From: Marchantia polymorpha subsp. ruderalis
Lineage: Eukaryota; Streptophyta; Marchantiopsida; Marchantiales; Marchantiaceae
Direction: 5' to 3'
DNA length: 64,000 bases
Assembly: GCA_037833965.1 (NCBI GenBank)
Contig: AP031357.1
Location: 24,262,001-24,326,000, forward strand
Made by a program: the position numbers and the translations under genes. The notes beneath the pieces are model-generated. The model was not told the DNA's origin, ran no database searches, and saw only the letters and a list, made by a program, of their open reading frames with translations. Positions 22,991 to 34,508 of this stretch are shown piece after piece (the first letter of the stretch is position 1; every line of letters starts with the position of its first letter).

Positions 22991-24349
22991 CGACTTTAGT
23001 TGATCGTTTTCTATCACTGCGTTTGTTTTTTATTCGCATGTAAATTCAACTTTGGTTGGTCGCCTATTGCTACTGGTTTGCTTTTACTTACAACAATTGC
23101 AACTTAAGTCAATCTTTTATGCTCAACTTTTTCTCAAGCTTTTTTTGAATTCTTATTATTGGAGTACGTTTGTAGCATAATTTGTAATGTAAATGCAAGT
23201 AGTGTTGAGATCAATATAAATACCTTTGGCCTAGCTTTCGATGCGCTATGACTATGATGTCTTGAAATGGTGAAGACAAGAAAAATGTTGAGTTTGAGAT
23301 GCAATAAACAGCAAGTTGTCAACATGATCCAAAAGTTCTCAAAACATAGTGAGATGATGAAAAGATTATAATGACTACTAGTCTCATGTAATCTAATTCA
23401 TCTATTCTTTCCAATGAAGAATATGTCAATAACAATCATTAAGAATATTCTGTATAAAGCATTTTTTTTATCTAGAGAAATTTGTTATGTCAAAGTCTAA
23501 AAATGTTGGTAATAAATAATTTTTAAGTAATTTTTAATTTTAATTTTAAGTAATTTTTTTGGCTCACTAGATTAGAAATTAATCTTTTAGTCAAACTTGA
23601 GATTGAATCTTTTTTCACTTTCGCTTACGATTCTTTTATTATTATATTGCAAGTTTTCAATTTTATTTTCTTCTACTGCCTCTTAATATTTTTACTTTTT
23701 GCTTCGTATCATAATTAGTTTATTTTTTAATTTTCACTTTGTCAAGTTTAACTCGTAAAGATGTTATTTGTCCGTGCTTAAAAAACTTTGTGTCTTATTT
23801 TTCTTTTTTCACTTCCATCTACTTTGGTTTTCTATTGTTAAATCCATTGTATAGAATTTTTTATCTTTGTCATATTTTTCATCGCCATCATTTTTTTTGA
23901 ATTGATCTTTCTTCACATTGTCACATAATTTCATTCCTTTTTAGATCTTATCACTGTACTCTTTTGTTAGTCATAACCAGTCTTGTATTTTAGCTTTAAA
24001 TCAGATCTTTATTTAACTTCGATTATCGTAACCTTGGTCAATTTATATAGATAGTTTGTCATTATATAAGAAAATTAACCAAGGCTTTTATTGTGAAAAT
24101 TATAGTTTGTTTAGTACCGAGTACACAATTTACCACACATTGCTTAGTGTCTACTGTAAGTTTATGTTTCATTTAATGGACTGAATGCACGTTTGATCAT
24201 GTACATGACTTAACATTGTCATCATTACTTATTTTATATTCTCATCATTGTTGTAAATGCTAAATGTTTATTCTTTATTTTTTTTCACCTCTAAATGTTT
24301 AATTTCCAAAATACTTGTCACTTTTGTCACTTAGGTAGTTTTTTTTTTC
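22991..24349. other. T-rich, low-complexity DNA
   Basis: The plus strand is T-rich, with recurring TTTTC, CTTTG and TTTTATT runs that grade into the clearer minisatellite after 24350. Open frames are short. No gene is supported. The region may be an older, more decayed continuation of the same repeat array or of the copia fragment to its left. Confidence 0.45.
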
Positions 24350-25090
24350 CTTTTGAAGCTTTGGCTTCATCATTCTAAAACTTTTCTATTGTATCTTTGT
24401 TTTTTGTGTACGTTGACTTAGACATTTTGTATTTGTACTCCGGCTTTGGCACTTTATACCAACACTTTGTTTTGGCAATTCATCTTTGGCGTTTTAGGCC
24501 TTTTGCACTTTGGCTTCGTCATGTCGTATCACCACTTCGTCTTCAATACTTTGTATCAGCTCTTTGACTTCCGGTACTTCGGTATCGGCAATTTGTATTG
24601 GCACTTCCGCTTGTAGTAGCACTTTGTATCAATACTTTGTCTTCTGTGTTCATCTTCAGCTTTTTTGTATCAGCATTTTGCTTTGGCGTTTATTCGCTTC
24701 TGCAAGTCGGCTTGTGCACTTGTATGACCACTTTGTATCAGCATCCTCCACTTGAGGTTCGGCACTTCGTATGACCATTTTTTGTCAGCATTATGTGGAG
24801 GCACTTCTGTATTTTGGCTTTGGCGCTTCTCATTGGCATTTCCTCTTGGACATTTTTGTATGACCGCTTTGCATGGGCATTCTGTATGTTGGCCTTGTTG
24901 CGCTTCTTATCGGCATTTCCGCTTCGAAGCTTTTGTACTTGAGGTTCAGCCTTTTGGCAGTTTGCTCTACTTTAGCTTTATCATTTCATATCAGCAAATC
25001 TGCTTAGGTGCTCCTCTTCGGCTTTGACATTTTAGCTTCGATGCTTTTGTACTTCGACTTCGTAGCCTCTCTACTGCGGCACTTGGAATG
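24350..25090. repeat. Highly degenerate minisatellite, ~13-14 nt unit
   Basis: The plus strand repeatedly shows variants of actttgtatcrgc, such as actttgtatcagc, acttcggtatcggc, aatttgtattggc and acttcgtatgacc, with units mostly 13-14 nt long. Dozens of units can be followed. Because the period is not a multiple of three, the 80-91-codon frames here are a by-product and not a repeat protein. The array grades into T-rich DNA on the left and ends near 25090. I know of no named satellite with this unit. Confidence 0.7.
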
Positions 25091-28000
25091 GTCACGTCGG
25101 ATGTGTAAATGACATTCGAATGATTTTGTTTTTGTTGGGCTTGATCAGATCTTCCCACAATTTTTCATATCCATGTGGAACTATGAATTACTTGTGAAGT
25201 TAATTATCAATTTGAGATGTAATTACTTGCACGGAATATACCTTGCACATCGAGTGGAATGGGTAATTTTTATGATATTAAGAAATTCTTCTACAGCAAG
25301 ATTCATAAGGTTTCTCCTAGAGAAGAAACAAACTTGCATCTCAGTCTTGGGAGATTGAACTCTTGTCTTGTTGAAAGAAGACTATTTAGCGAAATAAGTC
25401 CGTACTTCAAACAGCTCTTCGGCCTCGTGATCTAAACGTGAATTCGTGAATTCTTTTTGCTTTCTATACCTTGAGTTGCAAGAACTACTGTTTTATTCCC
25501 CTAGTATGCGTCTAAGACAGACCAGGAAAATTGCATCACTCCGTAACTTGAGGTTTGGCTGCCCTCTCTCCAGTGCTTCGACATGTCCACCTCTTGATAG
25601 CGCCATTTTCTTTCCAACGAAGTACGACATAAAATAACATCGCCACCTACTAGTTGACCAGAAAATTTCCCTGTCAGGATATGAGCAATTAATGTCTGGA
25701 ACTGGAGATAGAAAATTGGATAGGGGTATGAGGAGTAACTCTCGGCGTCAATATTGATGTGGTACAACAAACGTCATCAAATAGGATTTTTAGAGGCTGA
25801 AAAGCAAAGAGGTGCCTAGCAATGTGACAATTTCAATGACTGTATGATGCACTGTTGCGGTTCCTGCGAATCAATGAATCTGATCGGCTCCTCCTCGAGG
25901 TAATGAAACTTTTCGTCATGCTTTCGGAGAAACGGAAAATGACATCGTTGCCTAACAACTCATTCCTGTTCTCAGGCATTCTTCTTCGTGAAGATGCATG
26001 CTTCGCAAAAGTGCCGCAGTGGACATTAGGCAACGTTGTCAAGACACGGAAGCTTCTCCATCCACGTGTGTTGCAACAGGCACCGCGTGCTCGAAAGCTA
26101 GTACGTGCAGCCATCATCCACAGTACATAGTTGAACACTCAATAGCCGAGAAAGACAATTTGGCGGTAGAAGATCATCTGCTTATCGGTTGAAGCTGGGT
26201 AGTAGCGATTTGCTGCCGCCGGGTCGATAAAATTGTAGATGATCTCGTGCCTTCTGATCTGCAATCGAACGGGAGAACCAAGTGATTTGACAAAAGACCC
26301 GTCAAACTGCAAAAGAGTATGAAACTATATGGGCAACATGGTTTTTGTTATATAATATAGTTGAGGTTTTAATTGAAACGAACTACTGGCCGAAAACTAT
26401 CACATAGTGAGATTATTCTTTTCTCGAATAATTTTCTGTATAAAATATTTCATATACAATATGAACACTTGAATAAAGGAAAATTTATAAATATGCATTT
26501 GAAGGTTATTCTTACGAAGTTGAGGATATTCTGCCAGATGGAGAGCGGCTTCGAGATTATCGTCTTAGACAAAAGCAAAGATCTACCTCTTCCACCATCC
26601 TCCATCCAACAGATGCTATGCTATGCTATGCTATGACGATGCTATATGGGTCGACAGGAATACGAGAAGATCATGGGCACTGTTTCGAAGTGTGTGGCAG
26701 AACGCAAGGGGCTCGGGCCTTGATTGATTGTGTTGCCCGCGGTTTTGCACAGACTTCATTCTCAGCACTCAATAGGGTGACATTCACAGGCTTCGATCAT
26801 GTTCTATGAGTCCCGGGAAATAAACTTCTAATCTGGATACAATTGTTGCATTCCGGGACATGTTGCGTGTGAAAACACCACGCGATCGATGCCCGTATGG
26901 ACATGCTGTATTCCGCAGTAAAGCAGGTAACATTATTAGCTCTAGATACTCTGCCGAATGATGACTGTTTCACAAGTCGCCTCGACATCCATTTTTTCGG
27001 TAGCAGTGCCAATCCACCTTTTTCACGGTTAGAGTAGCTACCAGAATAGGGCTCAGAGATTCGCTTCATTCTCCCCGTTCGCTCTGGTAGGAACGAATCT
27101 GGCTGGATGCACTCCTTGCAACCGGAAGACACTGACGCTAACGGAGACCAAGTCCCTTAAGGATTGACATAGTCCATGTTTATCCGGGCCCGGCCGGTCG
27201 CTTGCGAGGTGCGCTTGCGGTACGAGCAACATGCGACGTTCGATGTGAAGAAGATGCTTCCTTGCGTAAAAGAAGATGCTTTAAGCAAGTGGTGTGCTAC
27301 TGACCCCGCCCACTCTCGCCCGCCCGCTCAGCGAGATGAAAGGGGCAGGTGGAATCGGACATACACTCATCGCATTTTCAAGAAACGCTGGGTTGCAGTT
27401 GATTGATTACTAGAGGCTTGGATCCACGCGGCTAACTTGTTGAACTTGTCAACAACAAGCTTTGCCCTGAGTTGTGGTCCGAGGCTTTATCCCCATTTGA
27501 CCTCTTCCGTCTGAAGAGCCGGTTTGAGCGAAGACCAGCCGAACCGGTGTCGGCTCTCATGCCCATACGGCAGCTATCGTCGCTGCTGTATCCGGGAATT
27601 TACCGGATCACAAAAACAACTGCTCTCCCTTCAATTGACAGCTACGTGAGCTGACAGAGAAATGTTTGGACTCAAGATTTGTATTCTTGACTCGACAGAG
27701 ATGTCCCCATCCCTTGCGTGCCAAGAAACTGATCGAGAGAATCGATCGTGTTCCTACTCAGTAAATGCAATTACGATTTGATCTTCACTGACCGTCTGCT
27801 GCATCAGAACGATGGAGGAGGCTGGCCCAGAATCATCAATGCAGATACAATAATCCTTTAAACCATCGCAACATAAGATTGTTTAAGAGCACATCAGACA
27901 TGTGTTCCTTCTAGAAGAACATAGTGAATCTTACATATGACCCCTTCAATTCTTCAACATCACGAGATTGTGTGTGCTGGAGGCCTTGGGGGTGGAAGTC

Positions 28001-28591
28001 CTAGGAGATCAGGGCACTGGCAGTAAGTTGAAAACGAGATTTGAGATTCGTTCCAGACAATGAGAGCTCAAAAGAGTGGGAAAATAATTATATGGAAAAA
28101 TGTACAGGGGAAGATTGCATAGAATCACCGTTTTGGATGTGTAGTTTGGTCACACAGAAGCACACAAAAGTCAACGGAAGACGCAGGATATGCAAAATTA
28201 TCGTGTCCATCCGTACAACCATTGCCGTTGCTAACTAGAGATGATGACCGAGTTGCGCGAAAAACGTGGTGATGAGCATCTAAGCGTCGGAGGGATGAGA
28301 GGAGTGGCTTCTGGCCTCAACTCAATGTTCGGAATTTTAGATAGAATGGCACACTGAAAGGCATGTTCACACCTGAAAATTCAAAAGATAGACGTTTTAT
28401 ATGTGATCAACTTGATACTACCCAAGATACATCCTCCGACTTCAGCTCTACTCTTGCACGTGATACTAACCCTGCCTCCCGCCTTAAAGGGGAAGCCCCT
28501 GGGTGCGAAAAGTAATTGGCAGACCAAGGAAGGTCTGCAAGTATTTCTTTGTTCTCCAGTGAGATGAATTGTTCAGATATCCAGGACAATC
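25091..28591. other. Intergenic, mixed composition, no supported gene
   Basis: Several frames of 80-110 codons occur on both strands (for example 25833-26138 minus against 25855-26130 plus, 26797-27132 minus and 27176-27406 plus), with no recognisable domain. The part closest to 28591 should hold the 3' untranslated region of the transporter gene. A short (atgct)n microsatellite is at 26613-26635. Confidence 0.45.
26613..26635. repeat. Pentanucleotide microsatellite (atgct)n
   Basis: Four and a half tandem atgct units, followed shortly by another atgctat. A simple-sequence repeat with no evident function. Confidence 0.9.
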
Positions 28592-30508
28592 TCACCTTTC
28601 AGCAGGACGAAGCTTTTGAAAGCCATTGCCCTGTTTGGCTATGGACTTCACCTTAGCAACAAGCTGTTTACGAGCTATCTCTTCATCTGTATTTGACGTA
28701 TCTAAAGAATCATGTGCCACCAGAATCACTTCGTCTCCTTCATCAGCATTGACTCGAGTAAACACTGCCCTAGAATCTACTACCTCTTTGTTATCCTTAC
28801 TATCCATTACACCCAACTCAAGGAACGGAGTTGGCTGAACCTCCTCCCTATCAAAAAGCTTCGCAATACCTTCTAAAGTTTTTCCTTTCGTCTCAGGCAC
28901 AAAGACATATATGAAGACAGAGCCCAGAAAACCCATGCCCGCAAAGAGGAAAAATGTTCCGGCCAGAGTAATCGCATCCACAAGGCTCAGAAAACTCAGT
29001 GCCACCGCCCCACTCGCAATCCTGTTGACAACAATCCCCAAACCCATGGCTTGCGCACGGAGTCTTTGGGGAAATATCTCAGATGTGAGAACCCAGTTAA
29101 TGGGACCCATGCCGACGGAAAAGAAGGCCACATAGGAACATATTGCCAGTATAGCTAGAATAGGTGCAAACCCAGACCCTTGCGGTGCACTCAGAGGAGC
29201 TCCAGCGACCCCATTAGGAAGCACATCGTCTGTTGCGTCTTTAATACCGATTGCCTGAAACCCTATAGCTAGAACTGCTAAGGAGACTGTCATGCCTATA
29301 ATGCTAGTGAGTAACAATGGTCGCCGACCTGCCTTGTCAAGCCAGATTGTTGCAACCAGAATGAACAGAGTTTTAGAAAAGCCCACGGATATGGTTGCCC
29401 CGATGCTTGCCGACTTACTGGATATTCCCGCTCCATTGAACACTGATGGACTATAATACACTGTGGCGTCGATACCCGTTGACTGCTGGAAAAATTGGAC
29501 TCCTAATGCTACAATAAGCATGCGCCGAACGGCAGGAGTTGGATACAGAAGTTCACGCCATACGCCTTCCCCGTGAGTGTGAGCAGCTTGATTCCCACCT
29601 AAATGCACACTAATGCCTTGACCAGGCCAAGTAGATCTACTTGTTTGCTCCTCAGTGGAATGCATAATTCCAGTCGCTGCCATGATCTCGGCAAGCCTCA
29701 AGTCTGCCTCGTCTTTGTCATCGGAGGTCCTCAGGAGCACAACTTCTGCTTCTTGGATGCGGTTTTGCATGACGAGCCAGCGAGGAGATTCTGGCATCAT
29801 AAGAGCACCTCCAATCATCAAAAGAGATGGAAAAGCACCAAGACCTAGCATGATTCTCCAGTTTATGTTTTCAGGTAGCCCAGCGAGCATGTAACTGAAA
29901 ACGTATCCTAATAATATACCAATGTTGATAAATATTTCGGGAAGTGATACTAGCGAACCCCGACTGCTGGCAGGAGAAACTTCTGCTGTATAAACTGGAG
30001 CTACCATCAGAGCAAAACCTACTCCGATACCCGCCAGTAACCGACCCCCCATTAGGACTCCAAAAGATGGTGCAATTCCCATAGCCAGGGAACCTACTAA
30101 AAAGAAAGCAGCGGCTACTGACATCGTCCATCTTCTGCCCACAGCATCTGCCACTCTCCCAGAGGCACTTGCACCTAAGAGAGAAATAATGCTCAGCGAT
30201 CCCACCAGCAGTTCCACCTGCCATTGTTCGAGCTCAAGGTCTTCCTTGATGTAAAGTACAGCCCCGCTCATGATCCCAGTGTCATATCCCAAGAGTATGG
30301 AGTTAAGAGATGCCAAAAGAGCACACCATACGGCATACTTGTTCAATTTTTTACGGGTCCCCTGGTTGCTCGTGCCTGCTGAATTCAGCAACTCATACTT
30401 TTGAGTGCCTCTTAACCCCAGTTCGTTTGACACTGAGCTATTCCACGCATTGTGTCCCTTGCTATTGACGCCTTCGGACACCTCGTCTCTCGAACCCTCC
30501 ATCATCAT
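28592..30508 (-). CDS. Polyol/monosaccharide proton symporter (MFS sugar transporter, PLT-like)
   Basis: An intronless frame of 638 codons from ATG at 30508 to TGA at 28592. Three ATGs stand in a row at the start. The third has the best context (A at -3, G at +4). The sugar-porter signatures appear in order: GYDTGIMSGA (74-83) in helix 1, GRVADAVGRR (117-126), PESPRWLVMQ (239-248) after helix 6, QQSTGID (341-347) in helix 7, DKAGRR (391-396), GPINWVLTSEIFP (468-480) and PETKGKTLE (538-546) after helix 12. Twelve membrane helices are expected. The family moves sugar alcohols or monosaccharides with protons, mostly across the plasma membrane; the exact substrate is not predictable. The protein is longer than the usual 500-540 residues. 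It has a ~55-residue N-tail, an enlarged central loop (about 251-325), a Gly/Pro/Ala-rich loop near 420-447 and a ~90-residue charged C-tail. Confidence 0.95.
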   Translation of the reverse strand: MMMEGSRDEVSEGVNSKGHNAWNSSVSNELGLRGTQKYELLNSAGTSNQGTRKKLNKYAVWCALLASLNSILLGYDTGIMSGAVLYIKEDLELEQWQVELLVGSLSIISLLGASASGRVADAVGRRWTMSVAAAFFLVGSLAMGIAPSFGVLMGGRLLAGIGVGFALMVAPVYTAEVSPASSRGSLVSLPEIFINIGILLGYVFSYMLAGLPENINWRIMLGLGAFPSLLMIGGALMMPESPRWLVMQNRIQEAEVVLLRTSDDKDEADLRLAEIMAATGIMHSTEEQTSRSTWPGQGISVHLGGNQAAHTHGEGVWRELLYPTPAVRRMLIVALGVQFFQQSTGIDATVYYSPSVFNGAGISSKSASIGATISVGFSKTLFILVATIWLDKAGRRPLLLTSIIGMTVSLAVLAIGFQAIGIKDATDDVLPNGVAGAPLSAPQGSGFAPILAILAICSYVAFFSVGMGPINWVLTSEIFPQRLRAQAMGLGIVVNRIASGAVALSFLSLVDAITLAGTFFLFAGMGFLGSVFIYVFVPETKGKTLEGIAKLFDREEVQPTPFLELGVMDSKDNKEVVDSRAVFTRVNADEGDEVILVAHDSLDTSNTDEEIARKQLVAKVKSIAKQGNGFQKLRPAER

Positions 30509-31416
30509 CACTACTTCTGTTCAGACACCTTAGGCGTTGCCTGGAACCAAATCCACTTTGAAGAGGGCAGGCTTGTACGAAATGCCGCAAAGAAAACGCT
30601 GACATGTAGATTCTAAGACAATGTCAATCTGCATTTGATTGACACTAACTTGATTTAGAGCTGTGGCTACATGTTGTCCATGTGGTCGAAAGCATGGTGC
30701 AAAATACACCGACACATGCACAGCTAGTACAGAATGATCAGATAAGAAAATGCAAGGCATTTTCTTATCTGATCAATTGATTAGCTAGTTCAAAGGCTAC
30801 AACTTGAAGGAATTTAATATACAGATGCAACTAGCAAATTTCTTCTAAAGGCACTGTTTGTCATGAAACATTCAAAATACAAACTGTTGAAACTGAGACT
30901 GCAAACAAGAAATAATCATGACAAATTATTACTATCTGTTGTCCAACATGCAGACCTGACAATAGGGATAGTACAATGGCCTAAACGATGGATCTTAAGT
31001 TTTCGATGTAAATGGCGAGTGATGGGTTTGCATTGTTTGAACTTGAATGTGGAAACTTAAAGCAACAGTAAATTCCATGCACATAGATTATTCACTAGTT
31101 TACTCGTAGAGATTCACAAAGAAACAGAAAGACATGACATTTTCTGCGTGTGGCAAACCATGACATCCTCCAACTGTAGTACATGCATTTCTAACTCGTC
31201 CTCAACTAATGCAATAAAGAAAAACATCCGCTTTGCTCAAAGGGACATTCATCGTTGTTCATCTCTAGTTACATGTTATGATGTCAACATGTACCTACAT
31301 TTTGCATAATTGAATTCATCTCCCAAAGTAGAGGTCTGTAAGTAACTCGTAATAAAAAAATCAGTCCCTCACCATGAAACGCTTGAAGAGTTTGGAGAAC
31401 TTCTGTAATAGCCGGT
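30509..31416. other. Spacer between transporter and DPM2
   Basis: About 0.9 kb between the start of the transporter and the end of DPM2, both on the minus strand. It should contain the transporter promoter and 5' leader, and the DPM2 3' untranslated region. A perfect hairpin lies at 30735-30775. No further gene is supported. Confidence 0.5.
30735..30775. repeat. Perfect hairpin, 19-bp arms, 3-nt loop, upstream of the transporter
   Basis: The arms 30735-30753 and 30757-30775 are exact reverse complements around the loop aag. The hairpin lies about 230-270 bases upstream of the transporter start, in the promoter or 5' leader. If transcribed in the leader it would form a very stable stem that could impede scanning. 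It may equally be a mutational foldback without function. Confidence 0.92.
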
Positions 31417-32850
31417 TTATCCTGATTTTGACTTTGGCTTCCTCGAACGTAAAATGACAACACCGATGAAGATTGCCACGAAGGATAGAAGAAGCACACC
31501 AGCCAAAACAGGAATGATGATGGCGAATTCCCTGGCGGGAAAGTACAGGTGAATGAAGTGCTCACTGTCAACAAAGGGCTAGACACACATCAAAGTAACG
31601 ATCAGATTCAATTAGACACACAAATTCGACATATACTATTGCTAATATGAATCAAATTATCTTCATTCTCAATGTAAAACTTAGTGCAATCAGAGCTAGG
31701 AAAGGTACCAACACAATTCATAGTCATACTATTCTTATCGAGGGAGGTACAATTGTGAAGATGAGCGTAACAGTTTCAACTCCTCAAATAGATATTCAGA
31801 TAATTTAGAATCAAAATCAGCACCATTTGGGGTTTGCAGGATAATCCAAAGTTAGGAAAGTATCTCTGATACTGAGACATATACAAACTAATAGTTAAAT
31901 CAAGAGAATCTCCTAAAAGAAAAGTTTAGTGCTAGACATGACGTGAATGCCTTAGGTTTCATGAGCGAATGGTACAGGACAAGTATGACTTCTGACAGGC
32001 ATAGGTATGGCATAAAAAGGGAAGAGAGACAAGCATTCATCAAATTGGAGAACCTTAGAGTAATTCCGTTTTCAGTTCCAACACATCTCACATTGATTTG
32101 CTTCTCTAGATACTTTTTGGGTTAGGTTCTTCTGATTTCACGTTGCTTTCAAATTTCTTTCGAAAGTCCCTGAAGGGTGAAAGGATCTAGGTTAGAAATC
32201 TAAACTACTGGACTTAAGCATCAATGCTTGTTATGAACCCAAAAAACTGAAAGTTGGTGAATTGTACGTAGAAAATGACATTCATGACATCAGTTTACAG
32301 ATCACTGAGAAACAAAAAATCTGAAAGTCAAAACAAACAAGCAAACTGAATTTGCATCATATTTGCGCGTACGGCACGATCCATCAAAAATACTGAAACA
32401 AACCGTAATCACGACCCAGAAGGTGTAGGAGCTGTAGTTTTGTTTTATTTTATCTATTTCGTTCGGCTTTTCTGCTTCGACATTGACTTCAAGTTTCTTC
32501 CTAAACTCCCTGAAGGCGAAAAGGCTGAAGATCATAAATCTAAATTACTGGACTTACGCATCAATAAGAAACCCAGAGCTTAAATCTGGTGATTTATAGG
32601 TCAAAGATGACCAATTGCGAAGAGAAAATGCTGCAGAAAATGAAATTGATCACGCAGGCTCACAGATCTCTCACAAACAGAATCTTTGAAGTCTGTAAAT
32701 AAAATCACAATTCGCATCAAAGACCGTGCGAAGAAATCCTTCAGAGGTTTGGAAACAAACCGTGATGACGACCCAAAAGGTGTAGTAGCTGAAGAGGCTC
32801 AAGCTGAAGATGAGCAGCAAAAATCCCACTGTTCTATCACCAAGCTCCAT
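31417..32850 (-). CDS. DPM2: DPM2, regulatory subunit of dolichol-phosphate-mannose synthase
   Basis: Two exons on the minus strand. Exon 1 is 32850-32761 (MELGDRTVGFLL to YYTFWVVIT), with donor ACG/GTTTGT. Exon 2 is 31578-31417, with acceptor gtgtctag, then PFVDSEHFIHLYFPAREF and a second membrane helix ending RSRKPKSKSG. The join is phase 0 and gives 83 residues, the usual DPM2 length. Family hallmarks visible are YYTFWV, the PFVDSxHFIH loop, two membrane helices (about 8-30 and 50-75) and a basic C-tail. DPM2 sits in the ER membrane and stabilises the catalytic DPM1. The complex makes dolichol-phosphate mannose for N-glycans, GPI anchors and O-mannosylation. A weak out-of-frame upstream ATG overlaps the start. 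The 1182-nt intron carries a partial copy of exon 1. I am confident of identity and exons. Confidence 0.92.
32130..32800. repeat. Diverged tandem duplication of the exon 1/intron junction inside DPM2
   Basis: Two blocks offset by about 340-357 bases align over several hundred bases. Shared landmarks are cctgaagg near 32170 and 32510, ctactggactta at 32205 against ttactggactta at 32545, and the splice-donor segment (acgaccca at 32411 and at 32768). The right block holds the end of the real exon 1. The left block is a copy lying in the intron. On the minus strand that copy still reads SYTFWVVIT followed by GTTTGT, as in the true exon. The copy has no start codon. Confidence 0.8.
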
Positions 32851-32857
32851 CACGCAT
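32837..32857 (-). promoter_or_regulatory. Short upstream ORF overlapping the DPM2 start
   Basis: An ATG at 32857 in weak context (T at -3, C at +4) opens a six-codon frame ending in TGA at 32837. It overlaps the DPM2 ATG at 32850, which has G at -3 and G at +4. Leaky scanning would be needed to reach the main start if transcription begins upstream of 32857. Whether it does is unknown. Confidence 0.4.
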
Positions 32858-34508
32858 GAAACCTACTCTCAAACACTGCTTACGCCTGCACGTCCCACGT
32901 CGTCACATTATTGCAAATTCTATTGCCACTGCAGAAGGGATTGCTCCCCTTCTCTTCGCCCCTTTCGTTTCCTTACTCGAACAATCAGGAGCCCAAACGT
33001 TCCGAAGAAGGAAGAAATGTCAGACGACTAACGGTTTGAGTGAACAGAATTTGATCTCTCGTTGATAACCCACAGTCACTGCAATGTTATTGTCGTAGCT
33101 TTGGTACATCAGATCTTTCTTTCTTTCTACCTCCTAAGGTGCAGGAGCCAACGGCAGCAGCAGGCGGCATACGCTCTGCACGCCACTTGAGGCCTTGGGC
33201 ACACTACCTTGCCTCTTTCACCACCTTTCTTCGTTAGCCCTCCGTGGATGTAGTCAGCTGTTCTACAGCGTCAGTTCGATCGGGATTGAGTTTTGTTGAC
33301 TTTTCACGTCGGCTGCCGACAGTGAGTATCGAGCTCTTCAGTTGTGGTTATTGTTACCTCTTAGGTGAAAAGAGACCCCGGTCAGTCTTTGACCGTGAGT
33401 TACAGTGTTTTACTATAGACTTTAGCGCCGGCATCAAGTTTTGTGGGAGGTTAGATGAAGAAATTGTTCGTTTGCAGAGTGCGCGAATCTTGACTTTCCG
33501 TCTGGAACTTGGCACGTCAAATCTTGAATTTCAACCGTTCTACATCTATGTCGCTGTAGATTTTTTGTGGCTGGCAGGTTATAGGTAAGCTGCTTCTGTT
33601 CACATGGTCACTCGATTCACGAATAACGTCCCGCAAGACTAGTCTCCTTGGGATACTTCCGTACCATTCATTACTACCGGACAAGTAATTAGCGCTCAAG
33701 AATAGAGAGATGTGTAGTTAAAGTAGGAATGGGATCTCATTCCTCCCCCTTTTTTACTTCATTGCAAAATATGTGGCACTCTTTAGACGAAAATCTTCAT
33801 CAAACAAATGGGGTTTGCTTTGCAATTTCTTCTTTATATACTAATGAGTGGCTTCCACGAGCGTGGAATACAGCTTGGAAGTTTACTATTCACGTTATGA
33901 TGACCCAGACGTTAAGCTTGCATGAGCATTGTTAGTTTATAGAAGCATTATCAATGACCATACTTGACCTTCTAAGGTTACATATTACGAACATGCTAAA
34001 AAATCTGTTGAGGATACAATCCATATGAATACAATTGATATAAAGTCACAGATCAACTTTTCAAGATGTAAAGAGGTTGTATTTATTTTGAAGAGGTTCT
34101 TGTACGTGAGCCAAAGAACAATCATTTTCTCCAAAATCAGTTGACATCAGGTATATGAGGGAAAATTTCCTAATGTTCAAAAAATAGCAAACACAGCAAC
34201 TCAACTCACTTTAGTGATTAGAGACTAGCCACAAGTGCACAGCATAATCCCTCATATAGTTGTGCTATCATCAGCAGTGAAAGTACTTACCTTACCAAAC
34301 GCAAACCTTCCGGTTTTCTGTATGTTCCGCTCCAGCTCCTTCTTTCTCCGATTGCTAGTTGCTAGCTATGCTTCGATTAATTTGACACTATTCATTCCAG
34401 GACATGCATCGATGCTAATATCGGAGGCACATCAAACCATACGAAGCGGGAAAACTTCACTTTCAAAGAGACACCAATTGGGCCCATTCAAGAGAATGAT
34501 GCTCTCCC
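32858..34508. other. 5' flank of DPM2 and intergenic DNA
   Basis: This should include the DPM2 promoter. A 114-codon plus-strand frame (33244-33588) has no ATG and no domain. From about 33700 the sequence becomes more AT-rich. Nothing else is supported. Confidence 0.45.

Noticed and set aside
28626-29135. Plus-strand frames inside the transporter gene
   Set aside because: Antisense shadows of the transporter coding sequence.
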